Below, one piece after another: positions 1 through 13,589 of a stretch of DNA of 64,000 nucleotides. The notes below the pieces were generated by a model that saw only the letters and a program-made list of their open reading frames with translations, did no database searches and was not told the DNA's origin. Source of the DNA: Siphonodentalium dalli (lineage: Eukaryota; Mollusca; Scaphopoda; Gadilida; Siphonodentaliidae); assembly GCA_032622095.1 (NCBI GenBank), contig CP136063.1, positions 34,322,106 to 34,386,105 on the forward strand. The letters are read 5' to 3'. The stretch's first letter is position 1; every line of letters starts with the position of its first letter. The position numbers were made by a program, and so were the translations under genes.

Positions 1-601
1 AATGTCCACAATCAGGTTAAAATACACCAAAATAATTTTTGTAACATAAATGCCTCATATATAGTTAGAACCAACCATATGTTATTACTCTTCAATTTGA
101 TGCATCCCCTGTAAAAATTGGTTAAGAAAAACTCTGGTTATGAGCACAGGTCTGACGCAAACTGACTGTAAAATGTCACTCGTTCGACATGATGTCCGCT
201 AAACTCGGTAAAAAAGTGCAATTTTTACACCGACTTGGGCTTCATAAACACAATCAACGGTTAGTAGAATATATATATTATACATCATTAGCAGTGGAAT
301 TGTTTACTGGCCCACCAAACCAATCACGCTACATCACGGCATCGTATCTCTCGTATTTATTGAAAACTTCAGTTTCATAAACCCGGAAGGAAAGTGAATT
401 TTTCCAAAGGCAGCCATTGGTGTTCGGTTTGCATTATGTGTACTCTCTATAGTTCATACACAACACAATATATAACGAAGAAGTAGTGTATACTACTGTA
501 TATACGCTCTAAATATTTATGGAGTTATATTTCTGTCCATATGTATGTTTTCAAATCGGCATTCGTGTTAATTCAGTCTTTGTGTATTTATTTAACTATA
601 T
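1..601. other. Anonymous AT-rich sequence, no gene seen
   Basis: Only short open frames with no recognisable protein features. It ends where similarity to the second copy of the segmental duplication begins. Confidence 0.5.
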
Positions 602-1029
602 ATTGTGTTGGCTGGCAGAATAAAGTTATTCTGTCTAAACTTAATAATGCATACTTGGTGTCGACCATGGTCATTCGACACTATAACACGCAAGGCAACA
701 CAATTGGGTTATCCACAGGTAACTTTTAAATTTAAATCAGTTTTAAGTACATTTGATCTAACTGGAGACGACATGCTGCATGCAGGGGTGGTATGTAAGA
801 AAAGTCAGCGTTATTTTAGTTGTGAAACCGGTCCGGGACGATAACAGTTAACACCATTTACCGAACGTTGAGATGCGTGACTCCTCTTAACAATGATTTG
901 ACGATAATGTTACTGTATGCAATATCGCAGTCAACAATGATGAGCACAAACTGCATGGTTGCGTACACATTAGCATTTAAGTAATACAATACACATCAAG
1001 GTTAAATCTCTGGGTACAGCTGCATTTCG

Positions 1030-1032
<3 letters not shown>

Positions 1033-1064
<32 letters not shown>
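1033..1064. repeat. (TA)n microsatellite
   Basis: About 16 TA dinucleotides. The equivalent place in the paralogous copy near 34.0 kb is much shorter, so the tract has changed length since the duplication. Confidence 0.9.
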
Positions 1065-1065
<1 letters not shown>

Positions 1066-1422
1066 TAAATAACACCCCATGTACGTGGTATCACCAGCCC
1101 GGTAGTTATCACCAAACCGGACTGAATGGAAAATAAGGTTTGACGTATCATGTCAAGTTCCCATTCACCGTCGCTAAAATCTCTCGATTATTGTTAAAAG
1201 ACACCACGTGTGGATATGTGCTTTTCTCAACGTGAAACAGACAACAACGGACACAATGTATATGCGTCTATACGAAGTAGAAATATTTACCCACCCGATG
1301 TCAATCGGTTATCACATATCTAATCATTCACCTATTTTAACGAATTATATCAATAGTGTTTTTTTCTTTTGCACTTTTACCCCTGACCTTCCACACTGCC
1401 GACATTTTGCCAGTATATATAG

Positions 1423-1571
1423 AGGATCTCCAACTCATTATGTTGGGATATAAGATTTTATAAAACGAGTTTGATAAATTTGATTCACAACGAGTTGTAG
1501 ACGAATTGTGAATCAAGTTTATCAAACGAGTTTCATAAAATCTTATATCCCAACATAATGAGTTGAAGATC
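1423..1571. mobile_element. Foldback (MITE-like) hairpin element
   Basis: Two arms of about 65 bp, starting AGGATCTCCAACTCATTATG and ending with its near-complement, flank a loop of roughly 15 bp. The arms are almost perfectly complementary, which suggests recent origin or maintenance as a palindrome. It lies inside the roughly 550-bp segment missing from the paralogous copy at 34.4 kb. Confidence 0.75.
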
Positions 1572-3593
1572 TTGTATGTCACATGAAAAAAACTAAAGCT
1601 TTATGCCTTTTTAACAACATCAGCTCTGTAGAGAACACGCAAACTGTATACAAGTCTTGTGTTGGCTCAGACGGTTCACCACTATATGTTAGTACTGCGC
1701 TACACACGCAACGAAATATAGTCCCTTTTAGATTCGTCGTTATTTGACGTCTATTGGGTTATTTATTGGCAACATTTGTCAATAATATAATTTTAATCAA
1801 AACAAATAATCAGTTTTCAATAGTAATCCACAGTTTCTCGTTATAATATCACGGGCGCAGGTACACAATGAAAGTGATTACCGCTTGGACTATTGGCTAT
1901 TAGCTACTAGTGACAGATAAGAAAATATGTAATGGATTTTTCAATGATATTATAGGGGTTTCATGTGATATAGCTAAATATGTCATTGAAACATAGGATT
2001 TAAGATAGTTTAAAAACGCATGTCATTCCCAAACTGCGCGCGATATGGCGTGACCACTATCGGTCCAGTCAGATGTCAAAGTCGCGGATCAACATGTCAC
2101 TAACACCGGATATTCTGTTCAGTAACTATCCACAGTATAACATATACTTTGTGTGTGTAAATGAAATCCATTTCTACCTAAAAGTATGCGTTCTGGTGGG
2201 ATTTCGAGTGTTTTCTTATATATCTGAGAATGATCAATTTGACTACGAATCTCATCGGAATTATGAATCCATAACGTTTACGAATCAATCACGTGTATAG
2301 TATGAATAGATTAATGTAATTAACATTAATCTCAGCTGTCAAATTGGTGCATTCAAATAGGCGAATGAAAGATGACTTATATACATGGCATAAATGATCA
2401 CACCGACATACATGCTGTCGTTCCGGGTATCCTTTTAGCCTTACCCGAATTGGGTTTGTGCTGGGACCCCGCGAAAAGATGAAACGATACGATGGTTGGT
2501 AAATAACAAGGTCATATTCTCGGCAAAGGCAATGCCATATTTTAAGACAGTTAGCTGCATGCCCACATACAATGAAGTCACTTCATCTTACATGCAAGGA
2601 GACATTGGTTAATTATTTGTTTCATTCTGTGGAGGAAGGGGGGTCTTGTCCAATTCTTTCAAATGGGCTACCGATCTAGCTACTAGGGTGTGGGTCGATC
2701 AAGTAAACAAATACAATGATAATGTTCATACAAACCTTCGCAACAAATCATTGATATTTTGCGTCCTCTATTTATTGACGTACATACCGGGCTACACCGA
2801 AGCTGATCTGTTATCTTATAGTCGGTCAATTAATCCACTCATGAACTTACAAGGAAGTGAGAGTGAAATTTTGGTTGGTGTGTCATATCCCCATACTTTG
2901 GTGAACAATTTCATACCGACACAACCTCAGTTGTAAATTTCAGATTAATTGGGTTCAAATTGTTATAATGATTTGATTTTCCAAACATAATTTAGTGTGA
3001 ACATTCGGACAAAAAGCCACATATCTTGATAATTTCCGTCAAATTTATGAACTCACTGCAAACAGCTATCAGTTAAAACATGTTCAAATTACGGAGTGGG
3101 GTTATCATATGCAACATGTGGAGAGCCTAATGTGAACTCGACGAATGTTCCAACTTACTAAGCCATTCACACTGATGTTTGACTAGAACGAATTTGTACA
3201 GAAATAGTGTCAACTTTTTCCGAAGCAGTGTACAATTGCATTGGATATATAAAACGTCTGCATTTGTTGCGTGTACATACCCAAAATTGGCAAATGTCGC
3301 GATTGATTGAAGGGGTGGGGATGACCATCGAACATATTTTTGCGATATTTTAAAAAGAGGATGACCACGTGTTATATCACAGTAATCACACAATTAGCGC
3401 CCGTATAGAAGTCAGTCCATTTCCCCATACGGTTTACATGAATATTTTCATGTTCATAAACAAATAATTACACACCTTCTATATTTACACAATTAGCTCC
3501 CGTAGGAATCAGTACATTTCGCCATTCAGTTTACATGAACGTTTCGTTGATGATAAACCAATAAATGTTGACACTTCAGTTAAGTGCTGATGA

Positions 3594-3775
3594 ACGCCTA
3601 CGTGACTTCCAGACTGTTCCAGTCGATGCACACACGCGCTCGCTACGTGACTTCCAGACTGTTCCAGTCGATGTGCACACGCGCTCGCTGGGTGTTGTTA
3701 TTGGACGCCTACGTGACTTCCAGACTGTTCCAGTCGATGTGCGCACGCGCTCGCTGTGTGTTGTTATTGGAGACT
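3594..3775. repeat. Local tandem repeat, three units
   Basis: The motif CTACGTGACTTCCAGACTG occurs three times (near 3598, 3643 and 3709), followed each time by CAGTCGATG and CACGCGCTCGCT. Spacing is about 45 and 66 bp. The paralogous locus near 36.47 kb has only one shortened unit, so the expansion is specific to this copy. Confidence 0.85.
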
Positions 3776-3916
3776 GGTTGGAATGTGAACAATATATGTT
3801 ACATACAATCGTTGTGGAAGTTTTGAATTTTTTTTCAAATTATTAATGTTCTATTAAATCGTACTGGTGTATTATTATAAGAAATGACTTGCAGATCGAG
3901 TGTCGTCATTGGTTTT

Positions 3917-4006
3917 GTAATTAAAGAGATGTGAAACCAGGGATGTGGCTAGAGGGGGATGTGGGGGTGTCTCGCCCCCAGCAGAGAGTAATTAAAGAGA
4001 TGTGAA
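3917..4006. repeat. 71-bp tandem duplication
   Basis: GTAATTAAAGAGATGTGAAAC is present near 3917 and again near 3988, separated by a G-rich stretch. The paralogous site near 36.69 kb has the motif once. A related sequence occurs again near 60920. Confidence 0.7.
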
Positions 4007-4432
4007 ACACCCCGGTAGGGTGATCCAATATAAATGGAGAATAATTCTTTATACGAATATTAATCCAAGTTTCCAACACACACCGTCATTCTGATATATT
4101 AATTAAATTGGATGGCGAAATCATTTGTGTTTGTTTGAGTGTAGTTTTGACGATGTTTTATATTCAATGGTATGGTCGATTTCTTTGAAATTTTCGACGA
4201 TGTTAGTGGAATGCTATATTCTCCACGTTAGCATAACGCCTGAATACTATCCTATTAGTTTCGCGAACTCGAACAAGTCCATAATATGTCTTTAAACAAG
4301 GGTTTCATATACTTTGTATAATTACTCTGTCGGTCAAAATCCAATGACACCAATCGACCTCAAGTCATTTCTTAAATGACCTCAAATGATCACTCTTGTC
4401 AGTGTCTTAAATCGAGAGAATCATCCTCCGTT

Positions 4433-5395
4433 CAGAATAGAAGTGCATTAAGCAAATTATGTGTTTCGATCGCAATCCGTGAAGGTGATCAATCGCCGCA
4501 CATATTTGTAATCTGTATCGACACTATATACATTGTCTACACGGTGCGTGATCGCTAGATGCGGAACTCAGTTGATTACCTTATGTTTAGAACTTCAGAA
4601 ATCCAATTCAGATTATATGAATAAAACTAAATGTCAGCCGTCTTTATGCGCAACAAAACATAGATTTGAATTAACACAAACCTTGGAAAAATCTGTATAT
4701 TACGTTCTTAAATGGACGTCATTATGTGTGTCCAGTTATCTGCGACACTGCGGGAAGAATTCCTAGAAATTTCCTACTTTAAGTTTCTGTTTCCATGGAA
4801 ACCGAGCGCGTTGCACCAAGTTTCGATCCGATGAGTCTTGTTGATAACATTTAACACTTATAATTTATGATTGTTTTCCGCGAAGACAACTACTGTGAAT
4901 ATGTGATGTAGGTGTTTGATATATTGTGGGGTGAGCAGTTTAACAGATAACTAGCATTGGTATCGAAATACAACAATTATCTAGCTGCACGGTGTACCCA
5001 TGTCCAAGTGTGTCAAATCTTTATTATCTTTATTATATAATGTAGACAAGTTACTTCCATTCCATGGCGTTCCTGATACGTTGATTGAACTGTCTTTAAG
5101 TGTCTTACTGTCACTTCTTGTGCCATGTTCGCCATGACACAGCTAGATAGAAAATCAATGCAACATATCCCAAACCCTCCACGAGACGGAGAGTGACTTG
5201 CCCACAAATTCCAACGGATGTTTAAGGAGATTAACATTTTTATATTGCATCTAGTGAACATTGCAGTTTCTTTTCATGAGACACCGAAATAAACATTGTT
5301 AACCAAGGTCAATCACTATCTGATTCGATCGAGATTCGATTCGATGTCGATATCAGGAAGGAGATTCGATTCGAGGCAAAATCCCCGATTCGCAG
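4433..5395. other. No gene seen
   Basis: Unique AT-rich DNA after the end of the segmental duplication. Near 5330-5395 there is a short GATTCGATTCGA-type degenerate repeat. No open frame carries recognisable motifs. Confidence 0.4.
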
Positions 5396-5615
5396 ATCCC
5401 TACCGGACCATACACATCAGCCATGACCATACAAGTCACTATGCATGCTCACTGGTATGCTCGTATACCCCACTCTTGACCACATAGTCACTCCATGTAT
5501 ACATATTCACCACATTCACGATCATTTAGTCACTGCATGTATACCTCTTCAATCAAGAAATACATATTCATCCTATCCGTGACCATACAGTCACTACAAT
5601 CATGTTACATATAGT
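5396..5615. repeat. Degenerate CATACAGTCACTNCATGTATAC repeat
   Basis: About five imperfect units of 40-50 bp containing ACCATACA, AGTCACT and ATGTATAC. The same style of repeat recurs at 63180-63520, so it is a dispersed family. Confidence 0.6.
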
Positions 5616-7885
5616 GGAGCAGAGACCGGGAAAAATCGGTCCAACCATGTCGGAGAGAAACAAACTGAAACACGTATCAAAATGGTCGTCTCGATTGACC
5701 GGATAGCATGCCGATGTTGATTTTTTGTGAGATGTTGTACGATCGTTTATTTTTTGGGCAAAACAGGCTTATGACAATGTCCACATGTTATAGGAGTTTT
5801 GTTGTGTATTCAATGGTTTGTGGTTTATTTTGGGGTACAACTCACTTTTTTTGTGAAAAAATGAGAGAATTTTGTAATCCATCACAACAAGTTATATATT
5901 TATAATTAATGCATATTTTTATCGAGTAATAAATTAAGTTTTTGAGGTAATTAATAGATGTATGACTGGACTGGAGACCTTTGTGTCAGTTTTGTTATAC
6001 ATTTGTAGTTGTATTGGTTAAATGGGGGATGTTGAAAAAATTGAATGTTGAAAGGCGTTTGAGTAAATAAATTGTTGTTCTAAGCAGGATCCATGCATGC
6101 ACAGGGTGTATTTTTAAGGATTTCACAAGTCACGGTTGTAATGTAATATGTTTTCAGGAGATGTTGGGTTAAACCAGCCAAATTAATTATCTGTTTGGTC
6201 AGGAAGAGATACACTATACGTGTAAATAGGAAATTATCTGCATATGCATGAGGTATAAGCATGAGGTATCACTACTCCATCGAGTGGCCACAGGGGGAGT
6301 CAATGGCCAAATACGAAAAATGTATAGACACTAATTTTTTGTAAATAAATGAGTACTGGATCATGCTTATTATATGCCAGGTTATGTAGATATAGGCTTA
6401 TTTGCTTGGTACTTCGATTGTCTACATTGTTTCACAGTGATTTCTCATTGCTTTGTGACTTCACCTGTTGAGTCATCGAGACATATTGTGTCAAAATCCA
6501 ACATTCCATTCTCGTTGTGCTATACATCTGACATGTTATGTATGTGAGTCTGTTGTGAATAAACTAAACAGACAACATATATGTTCTGTGGTAGCAGCAT
6601 TGTAAAAGTACATGTATGTTCATTTTAAATCCACAAACCCATATTTTACAATTGAGGGTCAAATTTAAGCAAGATTTAGCTTAAGTAAGGGTGGAAACAA
6701 GCTTGTTGTTCTCTAAATCGGTAATATGACAAATTTTCAGGTTGCAACCAGTAACTGTTTGTACAACCGACAAACACTTATTTGTATGAAATAAAATATC
6801 ACAAGCATTAACAAGCATTAAGTGAAGTTTTGCTATATATTAAGGCAACAACCTGCCTGCCGAAACTCAAATACATGAACACATCTAGGTGTAGGTTATA
6901 TAACCTTGATAATTGTATAACATAAAATGTTCTTTGCCAAATCATGCAAACGATACCCACCTCTTCCACTAACATCATAACAATAAAATTCGTGTTCGCA
7001 AATTACGTTTGCGTTTGCTCATATATTATAGCTATAATTTAAGTGTTCTATGTAATAAATAAAACATATAATGCACTGCGAGTTGGTGTAAACATATTTA
7101 TTCTCTAAATCATGCACATGAATTAACAAGCTAATGGTACAAATATAACATAAAGACAATTTTATTAGAGAATGGGATTTGGCAGAAAGCAGGATGCTTA
7201 TATCAGCCATGTCCCCATCTTTAGCATTCACATGTGGTGTCTTTATTGATTATTCATAATGTTCTTTCCCCAGTTAGATTTTGCTTTCATGTTCAATGTT
7301 TCTATCTTATTGGCTTTGTCAGCCATCTGGGACATAGGCTGTCAAACAGTAACTCATCATTGGACACTGATGGGCAGTCCATGCATCAGATGACCGGAAT
7401 TGTTACATGTATGTGACCTGACCCCAGACCTCACCCTATCATTTTCTAATAATCGTAGCTCAAAGTTCAAGTTTCGAAATCAAAACGACAAGAGAGTTGT
7501 GTAGTATTACGATCAATATATATTACATGTATACTGAAATATATGATATTTTTCAAATTTTCTAAGTTATACTGTATAATTGGTTACTTCGATGTCTGAT
7601 TTTCACACGTTCATGCTGTTTCATAGAGGCAGAATGTTTTATTTATTTATACAGTGAGCTACTTAGGAAAAGTTGGTCGTAAACGGATTTCATATGGACA
7701 CCAATATTTTTGTTGAAGCTCACAACTGTTGCATGTAAATCAGTGACAACAGGAATTGGAGTTCCAGAAGAGCTGCGCGCAGAGTTAGAGTCATGCATGG
7801 GCTCTGTCAACCATTATCGAAACATGAGATACACTAAAATAAAGCAATAATGAAACTGAGATAACCAGACCAGACTGGGTAAATA
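5616..7885. other. No gene or clear repeat seen
   Basis: AT-rich sequence with short, unconvincing open frames. No splice-flanked exon, RNA gene or inverted repeat was found by eye. Confidence 0.4.
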
Positions 7886-8310
7886 ACTTTTTAGCTCGCT
7901 TGAGACGAAGACATCACTCCTCGTCCGTCATCTGTCCATCCGTCCATACGAGTCCACAGGTACTTGTGCAAAAATATTTTGTGGGGTGGAAAATGGTCAC
8001 CACAGGTAGTTGTGCGTAGCAACTTGGGACAAAAACTGACAAGGGCCGAAAATTGTGGGCTATTTACGACCATACTTGTGCAATCTCGGTGTGGTGTGGG
8101 TGAGGGAATGGTCAAATGTCATCCATGTCCATATATACTTCTGCAACTTCAGACAAAATGTGTGGGGTGAAAGCAATTACTAATTTCTGGGAACCCACGT
8201 CCGTACTTGTGCAACTTAAATAGACATGTTGGGTGAAATTGGCCAATATTGTACGGTATCATTGTCCATAATTGCGCACAGCCTCATATTCGGATAAAAA
8301 TGCGTGCGTT
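7886..8310. repeat. Dispersed repeat with internal tandem units
   Basis: It opens with AGCTCGCTTGAGACGAAGAC and a CTCGTCCGTC/CCATCCGTCCAT stretch, a style of repeat head I associate with mollusc genomes. About four loosely repeated units of around 100 bp follow, each with ACTTGTGCAA and TGTGGGGTG. It has no coding capacity. Confidence 0.6.
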
Positions 8311-8549
8311 GCAATGTCGTTTCTTTATATGTAGGGTTGTTGTGACAGGAAATATATCTACGATTTCTCCATGGGTTAATTTATTTGCAGGGATGTTCCG
8401 ATAATAAGTTCAACAAACAACGTTAGGCTGTCAGCTATTACTTTAACATCGCTACACAAGAAAAATGGAAATCAAGTAACAATTTGTCAGCTACTATTCA
8501 CTATTAAAATGAATGGATGGGCATTAAGACACAGCTTATAGTCTAGTAT

Positions 8550-9000
8550 CTAGTGACGTACATTCATATTTGTTCAAATGAGGACACTGGGTCAAATAGT
8601 TGCGAAACCAGGGCCATAACTCTCTCCTTCCATAGTAATTATTAAAACGTCTTTGGTGACTGGGATTCAGATCTGTTCAAATGGGGTAACTGGGTTAAAT
8701 AGGGCGGAGCCAGGGACATAACTCTTTAAACAAATTGCTTTAGGATTGAACTACTTGCTAAATTTAACCAAAAAGTAAACAATGAAAATCTTTCTTTTCT
8801 TTAAACAGTAAAAACAATTTAATATATATCTATTTTTTTGTTTTTTTTCAAATTGAATTCTCAAAAACTATCGCTAGTATAACATCCACTGTGGTACCCA
8901 GAATCACCTCACAAAATTTCGTTGAAATCAGTCCGGGGGTCTAGGAGAAAAATCAGTAAGAGACAGATTATCCTTGCCATTTGAAGGGTCAAACACCCCT
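8550..9000. repeat. Short tandem duplication and dispersed repeat
   Basis: Two units about 107 bp apart (near 8566 and 8672) share TTGTTCAAATG, ACTGGGT and CCAGGG(C/A)CATAACTC. A tail containing AAATCAGTCCGGGGGTCT follows at 8920-8960. It is non-coding. Confidence 0.55.
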
Positions 9001-9292
9001 ATTACATTGTTGTTTCACATTTTCAATGAAACTAAATGTCTTTGACAAATCATGGAACACCGTCCCCCATACAAATCACCAATAACAAAACAAAACTTTC
9101 ATCAAACTTTCATTCCTGCAACACTATCGATTTAAATTCACCAGCAGCTGAACTCCAGGGGAAAGGAGCCTCACTGAGTTTGGTAACTTATGCTCCGATC
9201 CCCTGTGCACCCACAACATTATTTATAAATTCTATGTTAAGTAAAATAGTCCATGTACATGTGGGTCACAATAACTATGTTGAAACAAACAA

Positions 9293-10195
9293 TAATTAAT
9301 TATGCATATCATGTTGTGATCGATTCCATTTCCACTGGTTTGATTCACGAAAAAGCCTATTTTACCCCAAAATCAGAAATCGCACATTTCACAATAAGGC
9401 AACACTGGCATGTTATCTGCTATACCAATATGAAACATTTGCTACATAATTAATCTTGTTACTCATTCACATGATTCAATTCGAATAAGTGCCGATTCCG
9501 GTTCCCGCTAATAAACGTGTATGGCCTATATAGAAACATAATGGGATGCTACTCAATTCCAGTTTTATTAATTCAAATCAGATTACCCTGGTAACCATAG
9601 AACCTGCATTATTCCAACAACGCCTTATCAATGTATAACCTACACCTAACACATTTTTTTTTATAAAATGGAATGTATTAATAATGCATATCTTGTTGTG
9701 GTGGATTCCAGAATTCTCTAATTGTTTCACAAAAAGCGGTTTTTACCCCAAAAAAAGAACCCTAGAACATAGACATGATCCAAAATTCTCTTTCAGAATG
9801 TGAAGATGTCCAACCTCTATTGTTTAGTGGTGTTCGCATCCAAAAATAGATGTAAATGTTATTTGGGCAGCTGGATTCCATTTTTATCACTGGTTTAATT
9901 CACGAAAAATCCTATTTTACCCCCAAATAAGAAATCGTACAACACAACACGAAAAGGCAACACCGGCATGTTATCATCTGTATCAATACATACAATTTGA
10001 TCTATAATTCAGTTTGTTACTCGTCCACGTGGTTGAACTCGAAAATAAAGCCCAATTCTGGTCACAGCTGCACTAATATTACGTCATGTTGGCTTAATGC
10101 GGGCCGGAATCCAGACAAGATAGAACAATCAAATCATTCTACTTATTTGCAGGCCGTATCACAATTTTATTTTCATATTTCCCATAAATAACATT
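9293..10195. repeat. Dispersed repeat family R1, copy 1
   Basis: Landmarks are TATGCATATCATGTTGTGAT, GATTCACGAAAAAGCCTATT, GCCTTATTCCAACAACGC-like sequence, and AACCTCTATTGTTTAGTGG. They recur in the same order at 13590-15250. The region appears to consist of two or more internally related modules of about 500 bp. Confidence 0.75.
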
Positions 10196-11915
10196 CACAC
10201 CATTTCTGTCAGAAACTGGGTTTAAAGCCAAAAATCTCTAAAGCCACACCATCCTTCAAAATCATATCACTTTGTCTGGAGGACGGTGCTCCTTGTGTGT
10301 CGATGGACATCGATGACACTCGGGGCACCGTTCTCCAAAGGAACACATCACCACCTTAATTTGTCAGCTGCCGTATTAATTTTCACTAGCAGCTGTTTTC
10401 CAGAGAGAGGGGCTCCCATAATGTTCATATATTTCTGTACCGATTCCTGACTGTCAACATAAACTATTATGTCGGCTTAACATAATTTTATCTATAATTG
10501 AGTCACAATAAATAAGTGCAACTGCACTTCACATAAATTAGATATGAAGTTCATTACGAAATTTCAGATTATATGCGCGAGCGTATCATCGCAATTATAA
10601 AGTCATTGTTGGTGAACAATGTATACTGCTAGGAGACACCAAGACAACAATAGATGGAATACCGGCGTTAGTTTATTTGTGATAAGTGTGTTTATATCTA
10701 GATTTCATTTCAGATAAGGATCAAAGTAAGGGTATCAGATATTTCGCGGGTCACTTGGTGATTTCACCTTTTCTACGTACATGGGTGTTTCATTACGGTG
10801 TCAGTTACATTTTGACCTAGCTGTATGCAACACCATGTGTACAGACAAAACACGTATGCGCAGGATGATAGAAACAAACATTAGAGCGGGTTCGTTCTGT
10901 AGTACATATGTACGACAGCTTCGTGCGCTCTTCTGATGTACGTCGGGAGGCTTTTATAATTAGATGGTGAGCTATAGAATCGCTGATATTCGGTGACTGG
11001 CTTCAATGTCATATACATTGGCACTTAAATGCCAAGGTTAAGTTCAATTCTAATCTGCATAGAGTTTGGGACATTCCTCCGATCATTATAGTAATATGTC
11101 GAAAACTACTTCAGATATAGTTATCTATATCTATATTTTCGAATGTCAGCCTGTCCCTATAGAAATTTACATTGAACATCCTTTAAAAGTCAAATGTGAA
11201 TAATCAGTTCTATGCAAACGGTTGTCAACGAGTACACTAAATAAAATACGAGAAGGGTATATATGCAATGAATGGGTAAAGACTGAGAATCAATACTGAA
11301 ATAATTTTGTATCACGAAGATGCTTGTTGTGTTGCCTCATTAATGATCATTGGAACAAAATATTAGCTGATTAGTATGTGCATATATGATATCGTTGCCA
11401 TGTAAACAGGTTTTTTTTTCCGGACATATGACTTATAGCCGGACTCATCAATAATCCGAATCTACATAGAAAGTCATTGATTGGTGTTTTTTCTATGCAT
11501 ATTTTATAGTTGAAATACAAAAATATGTACACACATTCCGCCACAATTGGGATAGAGGCAATATATAACATAAAGTGTTTAAGAAGTGCAATTCTCGCTC
11601 AAATGGCTGCCATTTAATCCGTCATTTTGAATTTACCCATAATATATAAGATAATGTTGTCAACGGGTATACAGCCTGATACATGTCCGACTAACATAGC
11701 TACAAACTGAGCATTGTTCATCGCAGTTACTGGTCAACCGCAATATACACTGGCTTAAAATGGGAGGAAACAGGCGTTTTTACCAAAATGGTTGCCGTGT
11801 CAACCATGACAATTTTCCATCTTGGCATGATATCCAAAATTACTATTCATGTGTTTCAGATGTGTGGCAAATGTTGCACTTTTACCATAACATGCACGAA
11901 TGTTCATATATCCTC
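10196..11915. other. No gene seen
   Basis: Mixed AT-rich sequence. A short imperfect inverted sequence around GTCGATGGACATCGATGAC lies near 10300. Nothing else is annotatable. Confidence 0.4.
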
Positions 11916-12570
11916 CCACTAATAACATCCCATGTATAAGGATGACTGTGGCCCATTTGCTTATACAAGTTATGAAATAAAAAATGTTGTTGCGTCCACG
12001 GCCGTTAAGATGTTACTTTCGTGGCGTTGGCTACGAATAAGAAAAATGGTCCGAATTATGGAAATATTTGATTCCATCTTGACAATAACATGTCTATCTC
12101 AGGTGTGGATCATATACGAGATATCTAAAGTTTCTTTCGAAAATTGTTCAAGTTATCCTTTAGGCATCACCCATATGATGATTATTAACAGGAACAAAGG
12201 CGCATAACTCCATCAAAATCATTGAACCATGACAACATTCCAACTTGAACTGTGTTTTCTGAACTGTAAACCGTTTACCCACTAACAAGAAATTATGTTC
12301 AAGTTATCATCCGGATAACACAAATTATTTCTAACTGTAAAAAGATGCATAACTTTGTCAAAAAACATCAGGCCATGATCCATGTTCGGTCGAACTTGAC
12401 CTTTATTTTTTTCAAACGTTAATTAGTAATAATTATAATAATTATATAACCAAATGGAACAACCTTAAAATTAACTTGATTTCTAAGTCGAGCAAGAGGC
12501 AGAACTCAGCCAAAAACCAACGTACCATCACCAAATTAGAACATGGCTGTTTGTTTTAAAAAGCACCCCA
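11916..12570. repeat. Degenerate CATAACTC/GAACTTGACCT-type repeat
   Basis: Two or three diverged units of 130-170 bp share TTCAAGTTATCNT, GCATAACT(C/T), ACCATGAC and AACTTGA. The short open frames here lie in repeat sequence and I do not call them genes. Confidence 0.55.
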
Positions 12571-12687
12571 ACAACTTTCCCAAACCGCGCACACAATAGG
12601 AAAATTTGACGGATGACAAGTTGTGCATATATCAATGTAATGTACTACATCCATGTGAGTGAGTGGATGGGGGGTAGCCACGGTCTT

Positions 12688-13535
12688 TTATTCCCCCGAC
12701 ATTCCGTCGGAGGACTATAGTAATGACCCTCGTCAGTGCGTCCGTGTGTGTGTGGGAACGTATGTCCGTGCGTCCGTCCGGAACTCTGCCCAAGCCTGTA
12801 TTCTGTTATTTTAAACTTGGCAGATATATCAACCTGCATGGGAAACTGGGCACCTGCGATTTTGAGTTCGGTCGGATTCACTTTGGCGGAGTTATTGCCT
12901 TATTTCGACATAGAATCGTACATCCTGGGACGCATCTATTGTCCGAGTCTGTATTTCGTCATTTTCCAGTCATTTTTTTAAAATATTGGCACAGATGTTA
13001 ACCAGAATGGGAAACTGCGCGCCTGCGATGTTGAGTTCAGTCGAAGTCCTTTTGGTAGAGTTATTGCCATTTTTGACATAGAACATATGTTTTGTTTTTG
13101 TTAGAGTTCTTAACACTTTCTCGACAAATTGAAGATGTGCAACATATTTACTGAATATGCACTTTGTATCATATTGGGAATAACTCCACAAAAAAGTCGG
13201 ACGGCCGTCATAATCGCAGGTGCACATGTTTCCATTGTACTAAATGTATATGCCAAGTTTAAAAATAATTGACCTAAACATGTAGGAATAAAAGCTCGGA
13301 CAAAATTATACATGTTGCATAAAACTTTCTAAGTCGAAAAAAGGGGGATAACTCCACCAAAAAAAGTCAGACAGACGTCATAATTGCATATGTCTGTGCC
13401 AAGTTTCACGGAAAATGATCACAAACCGACTGAGAAAAACTCCGGACAAATGTGTGTCCACGGACGACGGCCGGACGGACGGACGACGGACGGAGCAGCT
13501 GATCCCAGTATACCTTCTGCCGAGTTCTGGGCTAT
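12688..13535. repeat. GGAGGACTATAG...GTCCGTCC dispersed element
   Basis: It begins around CGTCGGAGGACTATAGTAAT with a CGTGCGTCCGTCCGG run, and ends with GGACGGACGACGGACGG then TCCCAGTATACCTTCTGCCG. Inside are two tandem units of about 185 bp with GGGAAACTG(G/C)GC(A/G)CCTGCGAT, then two AATAACTCCAC/GTCGGACGGNCGTCATAAT units. The complementary CCGTCC ends give it a foldback-like outline. It does not look coding. Confidence 0.7.
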
Positions 13536-13589
13536 TCAGAGACCCGGATTTCAATTTTCACTCATTTATTATTAAAAACGTATTGCCGT

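Larger units (their letters stand above)
602..4432. repeat. Segmental duplication, copy A
   Basis: This stretch aligns in the same orientation, with many small differences, to 33571-37190. Matching landmarks include the ATGGTCATTCGACACTA motif (near 667 and 33630), TGTCACTAACACCGGA (near 2094 and 34541) and CACGTGTTATATCAC (near 3366 and 36262). Copy A carries about 550 bp (roughly 1420-1969) that copy B lacks, an expanded tandem repeat near 3.6 kb, and a 71-bp duplication near 3.95 kb. Copy B carries an inserted element that A lacks. No conserved coding region is convincing in either copy. Divergence is visible but modest, so the duplication is not very recent. Confidence 0.85.

Noticed and set aside
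2560-2936. Open frame shared by both segmental copies (partner 35031-35333)
   Set aside because: A G6/G7 run difference breaks the frame in copy A. Differences between the copies in this stretch are mostly residue-changing, and the ends diverge, so there is no sign of selection on a protein.
12723-13001. Overlapping open frames in the GTCCGTCC element
   Set aside because: Two frames and the opposite strand are open through a repeat with a biased composition. No domain is seen.
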